64,000 nucleotides of DNA from assembly GCF_030756675.1 (NCBI RefSeq), contig NZ_JAVBXD010000022.1:16043-80042 (forward strand), given 5' to 3'. Below are positions 54,050-62,485 of the stretch, one piece after another. The notes beneath the pieces are model-generated. The model saw only the letters and a program-made list of their open reading frames with translations, did no database searches and was not told the DNA's origin. The position numbers and the translations under genes were made by a program. How positions within the stretch are numbered: position 1 is the stretch's first letter; the number at the start of each line of letters is the position of its first letter. The DNA is from Bacillus multifaciens. GTDB lineage: Bacteria > Bacillota > Bacilli > Bacillales > Bacillaceae_G.

Positions 54050-54943
54050 ATGTTAGAACAATTTCATATACATGCAGGATTAAAAGAACAACTTGTAAAT
54101 ATTCATGAAACAAATAAACAAACAGCAGGCAATGCTGCTACTTTAATTGGAACAAAAATGTATAAAGCAGCAGATAACAGCATTATTGAAGATGCAATTA
54201 CTGCCTTACTTCTTGGTAAAAACGTTCTATTAAAAGGACCTACTGGAAGCGGGAAAACTGTTCTTGCTGAAACGCTATCTTATTTATTTCAAAAGCCAAT
54301 GCATAGCATTAACTGCTCTGTTGATTTAGATGTAGAAGGAATTTTAGGGTACAACACATTAACAACAACAGAAGGTGCCTCTGAAGTTACTTTCGTGGAT
54401 GGTCCATTGATGAAAGCGATGAAAAATGGTCACTTCCTTTATATCGATGAAATTAACATGGCAAAGCCAGAAACGCTTCCACTTCTTCACGGTGCACTCG
54501 ACTACCGAAAAATGATTACAAACCCATTCACACAAGAGGTTGTGTATGGCAGTGATGAATATCGTGTAATTGCTGCGATTAACGAAGGGTATGTTGGAAC
54601 GAGCGAACTAAATGAAGCGTTAAAAAACCGTTTCGTTATTATTGAAGTTCCTTATATTCAAGGTGAAACATTAAAAGAACTGTTATTAGCTGAATCAAAA
54701 TTACAGAATGCAGCAACAATCGAAAAGTTTGTGGCATTCGCTAGTGACTTAATGCCGCTTGCTCGCGATGGTCGTGTAAGTGAAGAAGCTGCAAGTATTC
54801 GCGGTATTATCGATGCATGTGATTTAAGTGTGTATATTCCAGTAATGCGTGCAATTGAACGAAGTATTATTGCAAAATTAAGCGATGAGACAGAACAAAT
54901 GACAGTACGTGAATTAGCAGAAAGCTATTTTTTTGAGGGATAA
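54050..54943 (+). CDS. MoxR/NorQ-type AAA+ ATPase (YojN-like)
   Basis: A 297-residue AAA+ ATPase of the MoxR/CbbQ/NorQ family. Walker A GPTGSGKT (residues about 63-70), Walker B FLYIDEINMA (130-137) and the sensor-1 Asn in IAAINEGYVG are intact. The start at 54050 (MLEQFHIHAGL) is supported by AGGTGGGA rather than the upstream ATG. It forms an operon with a VWA protein 3 bases downstream. Such pairs act as chaperones that insert metals or remodel a target complex. The target is unknown here, because no nitric oxide reductase or chelatase gene is near. Confidence 0.88.
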   Translation: MLEQFHIHAGLKEQLVNIHETNKQTAGNAATLIGTKMYKAADNSIIEDAITALLLGKNVLLKGPTGSGKTVLAETLSYLFQKPMHSINCSVDLDVEGILGYNTLTTTEGASEVTFVDGPLMKAMKNGHFLYIDEINMAKPETLPLLHGALDYRKMITNPFTQEVVYGSDEYRVIAAINEGYVGTSELNEALKNRFVIIEVPYIQGETLKELLLAESKLQNAATIEKFVAFASDLMPLARDGRVSEEAASIRGIIDACDLSVYIPVMRAIERSIIAKLSDETEQMTVRELAESYFFEG

Positions 54944-54946
54944 TTC

Positions 54947-56830
54947 ATGAGACAAATTTTTAGCGACAAGAAAATCGATGCGTCTCTGTTTCTGCAAATG
55001 GAAAACTTAATGTACGCCCTTCTAAAAGAAGAAAATGCGTATTTAGAATATGGATATAAAGCATATTATGACGAAATCGAAAATAAAATTGTCATCAGTC
55101 ATTTTTGGGATGATCGAAGCGAAGTGAATAAAGTAATCGGCTTAAAAAGTGAAGTATATTTAAAAGCGCTTGGCTACAAACATCATTCCGATATGCAACT
55201 GATTCGTAGTTATGCAAAAGAATTACAGCAATCACCGCTTAAAAATTTTTTAACGCAGCTTTTCGTTCTATTAGAAGATTTACGAGTTGAAGAAATTGTG
55301 AAACGAGAGCGTCCTGGTACAAAACCAATTTTTGCACGCCGAAAAGAAATGTATCGAAATTATTTCAGCTCACAATACGAAATTAACCGGATCCGTAATT
55401 ATCATGCTGATATGCTTATTTGTTTATGTTACTTAACAGTAACGAGCGACAAATACGAAATGTTTAATAACGACTACTTTGAGCACATTGAAGCAATTTT
55501 ACACGAAACATTCCAAACGCATACAACAGAAGATACGATGTATGTTGTTGAAAAAATTCGCTATCGTTTAGAAGAACTTTTAGAACACGATATGATTAAT
55601 AACTACTTTGGCCTTGCGCCGCTCAATACTTCTGTCATTTTTGACAAAATTGAAGAACGAGTAGATGAATTAGCAAACGATGATGTTCAAATTGTTGATG
55701 ATGATGATGATAAGAGTAAAATCAATGAAAGCTTTTCGACTTGGCATCGTGAAAATAAAAACAATGAAAACGAAAACTTCTTACGCTTTGAATTAGAGAG
55801 CGGTACAAAAACAAATATGATGGGTGATACAGCCCGTGAATCTGAGGATAGTGATCAAGCACTTGCTTCTGTGCAAGGTACTTCACAAAAAAGTACGCAG
55901 TCGAACTTCGACGGTGCAGATGCTGAAGATACAAGGGGCTCTCATGCTTCTAGCCAAAGTGAAGGTGTATACGGTAAATATAACGCCGGCGCATCGCATA
56001 CTTTTAAAGAAGCCCGCAAGCCGCAGCCTGACGAAAAGAAAGACTATCAAGCGATAAAATCTGTCGTAAATAAAGATGTAAAAGAACTAAAGAAGATCAT
56101 CGAAAAAACAATTGAAAATAAAACGAACGCAAATGCAGATAAATACTACGGAAGACTTCGTAAAAAGTTCCTGCGTATTTATACAGAAAAACAACCACGT
56201 ATGTTTTATAAAAAAGGACAAGAATCACAAGAGCTTGACGTTGTCTTTCACCTGTTAGTTGACTGCTCAGGTTCGATGTATAACAAAATGGAAGAAACGA
56301 AAAAAAGCGTCGTTCTTTTCCATGAAGCTTTAAAATCGTTAAAAATTCCGCACGCTATTAGCGGATTTTGGGAAGATGCTTCTAGCGCCACCCCCGAGAA
56401 TAAACCAAACGTCATTCATGAAGTTGTAACTTATCAAAACTCAACGCTGCCAAGCATTGGTCCAGAAGTCATGCAACTTCGTGAAGAAGAAGATAACCGT
56501 GATGGATACATTATTCGTATCGTTTCCGAAAAGCTTACAAAACGCCAGGAAAAGCATAAATTTTTGCTTGTCTTCACAGATGGCGAACCGTCTGCATTAG
56601 ACTATCAACAAGATGGTATTTTAGATACACACGAAGCTGTGAAACATGCTCGTAAAAGCGGCATCGAAGTCATTGGGATCTTTATCGAAGAAGGCGAAGC
56701 AAAAGAAGCAACCTATCAACTCATGAAAAATATATACAACCACCACTTCTTAGTGGCAAATCATGCTGAAGATTTACGATTGAAGATTAAACCGTTATTG
56801 AAGAAATTACTATTAAAGACGATTGAATAG
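54947..56830 (+). CDS. VWA domain protein, MoxR partner (YojO/NorD/CobT-like)
   Basis: A 627-residue protein. The first 240 residues are helical, then comes an acidic and Ser/Glu-rich linker (about 245-360, including DDDDDK), and a C-terminal von Willebrand A domain with the MIDAS motif DCSGS (residues 439-443) and FTDGEPS. The layout is that of CobT and NorD and of B. subtilis YojO. The VWA domain binds Mg and its client, and is driven by the MoxR ATPase. Translation is coupled to moxR (GAGGGATAATTC before the ATG). Confidence 0.87.
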   Translation: MRQIFSDKKIDASLFLQMENLMYALLKEENAYLEYGYKAYYDEIENKIVISHFWDDRSEVNKVIGLKSEVYLKALGYKHHSDMQLIRSYAKELQQSPLKNFLTQLFVLLEDLRVEEIVKRERPGTKPIFARRKEMYRNYFSSQYEINRIRNYHADMLICLCYLTVTSDKYEMFNNDYFEHIEAILHETFQTHTTEDTMYVVEKIRYRLEELLEHDMINNYFGLAPLNTSVIFDKIEERVDELANDDVQIVDDDDDKSKINESFSTWHRENKNNENENFLRFELESGTKTNMMGDTARESEDSDQALASVQGTSQKSTQSNFDGADAEDTRGSHASSQSEGVYGKYNAGASHTFKEARKPQPDEKKDYQAIKSVVNKDVKELKKIIEKTIENKTNANADKYYGRLRKKFLRIYTEKQPRMFYKKGQESQELDVVFHLLVDCSGSMYNKMEETKKSVVLFHEALKSLKIPHAISGFWEDASSATPENKPNVIHEVVTYQNSTLPSIGPEVMQLREEEDNRDGYIIRIVSEKLTKRQEKHKFLLVFTDGEPSALDYQQDGILDTHEAVKHARKSGIEVIGIFIEEGEAKEATYQLMKNIYNHHFLVANHAEDLRLKIKPLLKKLLLKTIE

Positions 56831-56864
56831 AAACCAGGAGCTGGGTGCAGCTCCTGGTTTTTTG
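56831..56864 (+). terminator. Terminator after moxR-VWA operon
   Basis: AAACCAGGAGCT / AGCTCCTGGTTTTTT stem with a 6-base loop. Confidence 0.92.
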
Positions 56865-56889
56865 TCATTTTTTGCCGAGTGGTCTTTAT

Positions 56890-56972
56890 TTCGTGTCGAA
56901 TCGCCGATATATTTCAATTTGCGCCGATATATGGTGAAAAGCGGTCGATATATTTGAAAAGTCGCCGATAAA
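56890..56972. repeat. Short tandem repeat, phased CGCCGATATAT units
   Basis: CGCCGATATAT at 56902 and 56922, CGGTCGATATAT at 56942, and CGCCGATA at 56963. The unit is about 20-21 bases, close to two helical turns, with variable AT-rich spacers. It lies between a strong terminator and a small gene. It could be a protein-binding array or a structural repeat; no function can be assigned. Confidence 0.6.
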
Positions 56973-57019
56973 AAATGAAAATTTTTTGGGCATATTAAGA
57001 AGCAAATAGATGTGAAAGG

Positions 57020-57238
57020 ATGGTTCATTTGTGCCCAAAAAAAGATGAACAATATACGGATGTTACAACTGCTGAAGCTAGGCATCAATATGTCATTCCT
57101 GAGGAGTTTCCTGAAGGGCCTTACGGTTCTTCCTTTAACAAAAAGTTAGGAAAATCGAATCCTTGGGATAAAGATCAAAAAACACATAAAGCATTTAGCA
57201 ACGAATATGAAAAACAGTTTGAAGAAACTGAACAATAA
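57020..57238 (+). CDS. Small hydrophilic protein of unknown function
   Basis: A 72-residue protein (or 69 if the TTG at 57029 is used). GAAAGGATG lies upstream and fits the TTG better. The sequence is highly charged with VIPEEFPEGPYGSSFNKKLGK and many Lys/Glu at the end, probably disordered. A Bacillus-specific small cytosolic protein by appearance; I do not recognise the family. Confidence 0.55.
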   Translation: MVHLCPKKDEQYTDVTTAEARHQYVIPEEFPEGPYGSSFNKKLGKSNPWDKDQKTHKAFSNEYEKQFEETEQ

Positions 57239-57276
57239 TATAGGAAAACTAATGTAGATATGCATGAAGTGAAATC

Positions 57277-57463
57277 TATATAAATCAAAATTAAAAGAAC
57301 CATTCTTTTTAGGTGGGCGAGAGCATCTGGCCGTGCATAGAAGCAGTCAGATCCTTTTTCTGCCACATGCACAGTGAAAAACAAAGATAACAAGTAAGTA
57401 CAGCTTCCTTTGTTTCTGCATCGCCGCAATCTTTATGTCGAAAAATTAAAATGGATTTATATA
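57277..57463 (+). repeat. Family A repeat copy 9 (bcr1-like, well preserved)
   Basis: A 187-bp copy from TATATAAATC to GGATTTATATA; the two ends are inverted repeats. The core is GAGAGCATCTGGCCG, GCATAGAAGCAGTCAG and GTCGAAAAATTAAAATGG. It lies between the small protein gene and the terminator of tdh. Confidence 0.8.
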
Positions 57464-57487
57464 GGCTAAGTTTAAACATGTCGACAA

Positions 57488-57523
57488 AAAAGAACCGATT
57501 CAACACGTTGAATCGGTTCTTCT
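57488..57523 (-). terminator. Terminator after tdh
   Basis: AAGAACCGATTCAAC / GTTGAATCGGTTCTT stem with TTTTTTG on the minus strand. Confidence 0.92.
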
Positions 57524-57525
57524 CA

Positions 57526-58491
57526 TTAGCTAATTACTAGCTCAGTTTCTAATTTTTTTTTTAATTTCTCAAGCATATCTGCTGTCATTTTGTCTAAATC
57601 ATAGTCTGCTTTGAAGCCCCACTCTTCTTTTGCTGCTGTTGCGTCAATTGAGTTTGGCCAGCTATCTGCAATTTTTTGGCGAGCTGGATCAACAGCGTAA
57701 TCCATCGTGAACGTTGGAATGTGTTTACGAATAGATGCCGCAATTTGTTCTGGTTCGAAGCTCATTGCTGTAATGTTAAATGCATTGCGATGTTTTAACT
57801 TACTTGGATCTGCTTCCATTAATGAAATGATCGCTTGCAATGCATCTGGCATGTACATCATATCCATGTATGTTCCTTCTGCAATGTAAGAAGTGTACGC
57901 GCCTTTTTTAATTGCTTCGTAGTAAATTTCAACTGCATAGTCAGTTGTTCCTCCTCCAGGAGGTGCAACATATGAAATTAAACCTGGGAAGCGTACACCA
58001 CGCGTATCTACACCAAACTTTTGATAGTAATAATCACATAAAAGTTCTCCAGCTACTTTGTTTACCCCATACATCGTAGTTGGACGCTGAATGGTGTCTT
58101 GCGGCGTATTATCTTTTGGCGTTGTCGGACCGAATGCACCAATTGAGCTTGGCGTGAAAAACTTACAGTTTAACTCACGTGCCGCTTCTAACGCATTTAC
58201 AAGACCGCCCATGTTTAAGTTCCAAGCAAATAGCGGATTTTTTTCTGCCGTTGCAGAAAGTAATGCTGCTAAATGAATGATTGTATCCACTTCATTACGC
58301 TTTGCAATATCATGTAATTTTTGACCATCCGTTACATCTAAAATTTCAAATGGGCCAGATTTTACAACTTCGCTATCTGTTTCACGAATATCTGTTGCAA
58401 CAACGTTTGATGCACCGTATACATCACGAAGTTTCGTTACAAGTTCAGAACCAATTTGACCTAAAGAACCGGTTACTAGAATTTTTTTCAT
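57526..58491 (-). CDS. tdh: L-threonine 3-dehydrogenase (SDR/epimerase type)
   Basis: A 321-residue extended SDR enzyme that oxidises threonine to 2-amino-3-ketobutyrate with NAD. Rossmann motif TGSLGQIG (about residues 7-14), catalytic YGVNK (about 141-145) and [11 protein letters not shown] are present. The ATG at 58491 is chosen because GAGGAGTGGGG precedes it. It follows kbl in the same operon, which supplies the next step. This is the short-chain type found in Bacillus, not the zinc-dependent E. coli type. Confidence 0.93.
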   Translation of the reverse strand: MKKILVTGSLGQIGSELVTKLRDVYGASNVVATDIRETDSEVVKSGPFEILDVTDGQKLHDIAKRNEVDTIIHLAALLSATAEKNPLFAWNLNMGGLVNALEAARELNCKFFTPSSIGAFGPTTPKDNTPQDTIQRPTTMYGVNKVAGELLCDYYYQKFGVDTRGVRFPGLISYVAPPGGGTTDYAVEIYYEAIKKGAYTSYIAEGTYMDMMYMPDALQAIISLMEADPSKLKHRNAFNITAMSFEPEQIAASIRKHIPTFTMDYAVDPARQKIADSWPNSIDATAAKEEWGFKADYDLDKMTADMLEKLKKKLETELVIS

Positions 58492-58534
58492 TTTCCCCAC
58501 TCCTCATTAGCAAGCTTTCATAGATGTAAATGTC

Positions 58535-59725
58535 TTAAATAATGCCCATTTCTTTTCCAACTTTTTCATAAATACGAATTGCTTCATCAAGCATTTCTTT
58601 CGTATGTGCTGCTGTTGGCATGTTACGAACACGTCCTGTTCCTTTTGCTACAGTTGGGAACACGATTGATTTCGCGTATACGCCCTCTTCGTTTAGGCGT
58701 TGACTAAATTTTTGTGTTACTACTTCATCACCAATAATACAAGGTGTAATTGGTGTTTCACTTTCGCCAATGTTAAAGCCAAGCTCTTTTAAGCCTTGTT
58801 TCAAATAACGGCCATTTTCCCATAAACGGTCATGCAGCTCAGTGCTTTCCATTAAAATTTCAATTGATCTCATACAAGCAGCTGCATCAGCTGGTGTTAA
58901 CGCTGTTGAGAATAAGAATGGACGAGAGCGAACTTTTAACCAATCGATTAAGTTTTTCTTACCAGCAACATATCCACCGATAACTCCAATCGCTTTCGAT
59001 AATGTACCGATTTGGAAATCGACTTTATCAGATAGTCCAAAATGTTTTACTGTACCAGCACCTTTTCCAAGTACGCCAGAACCGTGTGCATCATCCACAT
59101 ACGTCATTAAATCTAGCTCTTCTGCAATTTCAACGATTTCTGGTAGTTTTGCTACATCGCCATCCATTGAGAATACGCCATCTGTAATAACCATTAATTT
59201 ATTGTATAAACCTGATTCTTTTGCTTCGATTGCTTTTTTACGTAAATCTTCCATATCGGAATGTTTATAAACAATAATTTTTGCTCTTGATAAACGGCTA
59301 CCATCAATAATAGATGCATGGTTTAATTCATCAGAAAGAATCGCGTCATTTTTATCCATAACAGCTGAAATCGCTGCCATATTACAATTAAACCCAGATT
59401 GATATGCAATTGCTGCCTCTGTATGCTTGAATTTCGCAATTGTTTCTTCTAATTTAATATGCAAATCAAGTGTACCGTTAATTGTACGAACAGCCCCTGC
59501 ACCAACACCATATTTATGAATCGCGCCGATTGCTGCTTCTTTTAAACGCTCATCTGTTGCTAACCCAAGATAGTTATTTGAAGATAAATTAATATATTCT
59601 TTTCCGCCAATTGTAATGATTGGTCCATTCGAACTTTCAAGCGGATCAATAACGTTATAAAGCCCCTTTGATTTTAAATCCTCTAGGTTTTCTACTAAAA
59701 AATTGTCAAGTGTTTTGCTAGACAT
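58535..59725 (-). CDS. kbl: Glycine C-acetyltransferase (2-amino-3-ketobutyrate CoA ligase)
   Basis: A 396-residue PLP enzyme of the alpha-oxoamine synthase family. It splits 2-amino-3-ketobutyrate with CoA into glycine and acetyl-CoA. PLP contacts are visible: [14 protein letters not shown] and the Schiff-base Lys in [16 protein letters not shown] (about residue 243). N-terminal [14 protein letters not shown] is typical. Ribosome site AGGGAGG. First gene of the kbl-tdh operon; its promoter seems to lie about 270 bases upstream beyond a family A repeat. Confidence 0.95.
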   Translation of the reverse strand: MSSKTLDNFLVENLEDLKSKGLYNVIDPLESSNGPIITIGGKEYINLSSNNYLGLATDERLKEAAIGAIHKYGVGAGAVRTINGTLDLHIKLEETIAKFKHTEAAIAYQSGFNCNMAAISAVMDKNDAILSDELNHASIIDGSRLSRAKIIVYKHSDMEDLRKKAIEAKESGLYNKLMVITDGVFSMDGDVAKLPEIVEIAEELDLMTYVDDAHGSGVLGKGAGTVKHFGLSDKVDFQIGTLSKAIGVIGGYVAGKKNLIDWLKVRSRPFLFSTALTPADAAACMRSIEILMESTELHDRLWENGRYLKQGLKELGFNIGESETPITPCIIGDEVVTQKFSQRLNEEGVYAKSIVFPTVAKGTGRVRNMPTAAHTKEMLDEAIRIYEKVGKEMGII

Positions 59726-59766
59726 CGTGAAACCTCCCTATCGTTCATATAAAGAAAGTATTTTCC

Positions 59767-59962
59767 TATATAAACCCAAATTAAAAACGACATAAACACC
59801 CTTTTCTTTTTAAATGGGCGAGAGCATCTGGCCGTACGTAGAAGCGGTCAGGGACTTTTTCTGCCACATGCGAAATAAAAGCAAAGGGAGAAAGCAAGTG
59901 CAGAATCTTTTTTTCTGCATAGCAGCAATCTTTATGTCAAAAAATAAAAATGAATTCATATA
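59767..59962 (+). repeat. Family A repeat copy 10 (bcr1-like) in kbl leader
   Basis: From CTATATAAACCC to GAATTCATATAA. The core is GAGAGCATCTGGCCG, GTAGAAGCGGTCAGGGAC and GAGAAAGCAAGTGCAG. It separates kbl from its likely promoter at 59999-60033, so it would be transcribed as part of the 5' untranslated region in antisense orientation. Confidence 0.78.
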
Positions 59963-59998
59963 ATACCCTTTTACAAGCTTAACACGTTTCAAAAATTT

Positions 59999-60033
59999 AT
60001 TATAGGAAAATAGTTTAAAGTAAACGCTTACAT
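59999..60033 (-). promoter_or_regulatory. Putative kbl-tdh promoter with cre (CcpA) site
   Basis: On the minus strand TGTAAGCGTTTACT (60020-60033) matches the cre consensus at 13 of 14 positions and overlaps the -35 zone of a promoter whose -10 is TATAAT (59999-60004). This suggests glucose repression of threonine catabolism. The start of kbl is about 270 bases downstream because a bcr1-like repeat lies between. Confidence 0.6.
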
Positions 60034-60124
60034 TTACTGATTATATCTTATCTAATGACGGAAATCTATTATTATTATTTAGATTTTGGTAGAATTAAAA
60101 AAACGCTTTCAAGGAGAGGATACA

Positions 60125-60765
60125 ATGTCTTATACAGAATCTGACGTTTACAATGAAGACTTATTTTTTGAACAATACATGAAACGCAGGCATCGAACAG
60201 ATAATCCAAACGACTCGATTGAAAAGCCTGTTCTCTTACAGTTACTTGGCCATATAAAAGATAAAGATATTCTTGACCTTGGCTGCGGTGATGCACAATT
60301 TGGAGTAGAGCTATTACAGAAAGGCTGTCAATCTTATACCGGAATTGAAGGCTCCCATCGTATGTATGAAGAAGCTCAAAAACAATTACAACATACAAAT
60401 GGAATCGTTCATCTTTTAAACCTCAAAGACTATACATACCCATCTTCTACTTTTGATATCGTTACATCTAGACTTGTCCTTCACTATATTGAACATATTG
60501 ATAATACTTTCAAACAAATTTTTCAAACGTTAAAACCTGGCGGGACTTTTGCTTTTAGTGTTCAGCACCCAGTTATCACTTCTGCATTTGAAAGCTTACA
60601 AAGCACCGGACAATTGAACAATACTTCATATCTTTACAGAAAGCTGGTTTTACGATTACTAGTTTACGAGAAGCAACACCAGAGTTGCAGCATTTTCAAA
60701 GTGAGGAAGAATATATACGTAGGCTGCGTATCCCTTTGTTTCTATTATTTTCGTGTACAAAGTAA
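60125..60765 (+). pseudogene. Class I SAM methyltransferase, internally deleted and frameshifted
   Basis: The N-terminal 160 residues are a normal methyltransferase: MSYTESDVYNEDLFFEQYM, SAM motif I DILDLGCGDAQFG and motif LKPGGTFAFSVQHPVITSAF. After STGQLNN the frame is wrong; in the next frame the C-terminus continues as QYFISLQKAGFTITSLREAT and ELQHFQSEEEYIRRLRIPLF to a normal stop. The piece normally between these (around 40-50 residues by family length) is missing. Inactive or at best altered. Substrate unknown. Confidence 0.8.
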
Positions 60766-60800
60766 AAAGGCGATGGTGATTCATCGCCTTTTTACTTTGT
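60759..60800. terminator. Bidirectional terminator between two broken genes
   Basis: AAAGTAAAAAGGCGATG / CATCGCCTTTTTACTTTG perfect stem with T tracts on both sides. Confidence 0.9.
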
Positions 60801-60811
60801 TCTTTTATCTT

Positions 60812-61321
60812 TTAATTAATCGCTTGCGGAAGTATGCGTCTTCCCTTTCCTTGCGGGATACAAAGCGGTGTACCGAATAACGGATCTGTAATAATTTCAC
60901 ACTTCATACGAAAGACATCACGTACAAGCTTATCATTAATAATATCTTCTGGTTTGCCTTGTGCATAAATTTGTTTATCACGAATTGCTACAATATGATC
61001 TGCATAACGACAAGCTAAATTTAAATCATGTAGCACCATTACAATTGTGCGTCGCTCATTCTCATTTAACTCAAATAATAAATCAAGCACTTCAATTTGA
61101 TGGGTCATATCTAAATATGTTGTTGGCTCGTCTAATAAAATAATATCTGTATCCTGAGCAAGTGTCATTGCAATCCATGCACGCTGACGTTGTCCACCAG
61201 ACAATGCATGAACATCTCGTTCTGCAAATTCGGTCATTCCCGTTGCAGCTAATGCTTTCCATACCATTTCTTCATCTCGCTTTGACCATTGCTTTAACCA
61301 TGTTTGATATGGATAACGTCG
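60812..61321 (-). pseudogene. Iron-siderophore ABC ATPase, N-terminus deleted (YusV/FecE-like)
   Basis: Only the last 170 residues remain. They read RYPYQTWLKQWSKRDEEMV, signature LSGGQRQRAWIAMTLAQ, Walker B IILLDEPTTYLDM and switch His VMVLHDLNLACRYADHI, ending in GTPLCIPQGKG as in FecE/YusV ATPases. Walker A and the first 90 or so residues are absent, so ATP binding is impossible. The break near 61320 joins directly to the divergent binding-protein gene. Confidence 0.85.
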
Positions 61322-62102
61322 TTGTTTTAACAAATGAAGGAACAGAAGCTTTACTTACCCTTGGGGTAACACCAGTCGGTGCTGCTGAAGCGCCTACCGG
61401 TAACCCATGGTATCCACATACAAAGGATAAACTAAAAAATGTAAAAACTGTCGGTACTGAGCTTCAACCCAATGTAGAAGCAATTGCTGCTTTAAAACCC
61501 GACTTAATCATTGGTAATAAACTGCGTCACGAAAAAATATACGAGCAATTAAAAGGCATTGCTCCTACTGTTTTCTCAGAAACACTACGCGGTGAATGGA
61601 AAGATAATTTTAAACTTTATGCAAAAGCAGTGAATAAAGAAAAGAAGGTCAAAATGTACTAGCTGATTACGACAAACGTATAAAAGACTTAAAAGGTAAA
61701 CTTGGAGATAAAGTAAATCAAGAAATTTCTATGGTGCGCTTTATGCCTGGTGATGTACGTATTTATCACGGAGATACATTCTCTGGTGTTATTTTAAAAG
61801 AACTTGGTTTCAAACGTCCTGGTGATCAAAACAAAAATGACTTTGCAGAACGTAATGTATCTAAAGAGCGCATTCCTGCAATGGATGGCGATATCATCTT
61901 CTACTTCACATATGATAAAGGTAATGAAAAGAAAGGTTCTGAATTAGAAAAAGAATATATCAACGATCCTCTTTTCAAAAACTTAAATGCTTCCAAAAAC
62001 GGTAAAGTATACAAAGTTGACGATGTCATTTGGAATACAGCTGGCGGTGTAATGGCTGCGAACTTGATGCTAGATGACATTGAAAAACGCTTTGTAAAAT
62101 AA
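61317..62102 (+). pseudogene. Iron-siderophore binding protein, 5' deleted and frameshifted (YfiY/FecB-like)
   Basis: Starts inside the mature protein (VVVLTNEGTEALLTLGVTPV, GAAEAPTGNPWYPHTK, ALKPDLIIGNKLRHEKIYEQL). A one-base loss in an A-rich stretch near 61645 creates a stop; the next frame continues LADYDKRIKDLKGKLGDKV, MVRFMPGDVRIYHGDTF, and TAGGVMAANLMLDDIEKRFV to a normal end. The signal peptide, lipobox, promoter and the 5' part of the divergent ATPase gene were lost in one deletion. Both genes are dead. Confidence 0.85.
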
Positions 62103-62126
62103 AGCAAAACTTCCAAAAGTAGTGGG
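62103..62126 (+). repeat. Family B repeat copy 8 (24-bp minimal remnant)
   Basis: ATAA|AGCAAAACTTCC ... GTAGTGGG|ATAA (flanks 62099-62102 and 62127-62130). The left ATAA again contains the stop codon of the preceding gene. It keeps only the left tip and the flanking ATAA. Confidence 0.55.
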
Positions 62127-62138
62127 ATAAAATATCTC

Positions 62139-62174
62139 AAAAAAACAACTTCTGTATACAGGAGTTGTTTTTTT
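62139..62174 (+). terminator. Terminator of the broken binding-protein gene
   Basis: AAAAAACAACTTCTG / CAGGAGTTGTTTTTTT stem. The remaining gap to 62485 is AT-rich and holds the promoter of the next gene; no other feature is visible. Confidence 0.88.
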
Positions 62175-62413
62175 ATTTTGTATTCTTATTCAAAATATGT
62201 TATATTCAAAAAGTGTCCCTAAGAATAATTCAGTATATCAGAAAAGTTTACCTAGTTAAAATTTTCTGATTAGTGATTATTTTATATGCTTTTTAAACGA
62301 AAAATAACAAGCATGAAAACGCTTATTTTCAATTTTTCAGGGGCAAAATACGATGACGGAAGATGTTTTTATAGAATTTACAAAATTTTTTATTCTATTT
62401 CCATATAATACTA

Positions 62414-62443
62414 TTGACTTCTAAATATTTTGTAAATTAAAAT
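62414..62443 (+). promoter_or_regulatory. SigA-type promoter of second POT transporter
   Basis: TTGACT, 18-base spacer, TAAAAT, about 43 bases before the start. Same -35 hexamer as the first POT gene. Confidence 0.6.
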
Positions 62444-62485
62444 GATTACATAAATATCCGTTTAACAAGATTAGGAGGAATGAAA

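Noticed and set aside
5568-59962. Family A repeats considered as a CRISPR array
   Set aside because: Units are long, dispersed over the window and in both orientations, without regular spacers or cas genes.
60086-60880. Single 264-codon ORF across the methyltransferase and terminator
   Set aside because: The frame continues past the break into unrelated sequence and through a terminator; the true C-terminus lies in another frame, so it is treated as a pseudogene.
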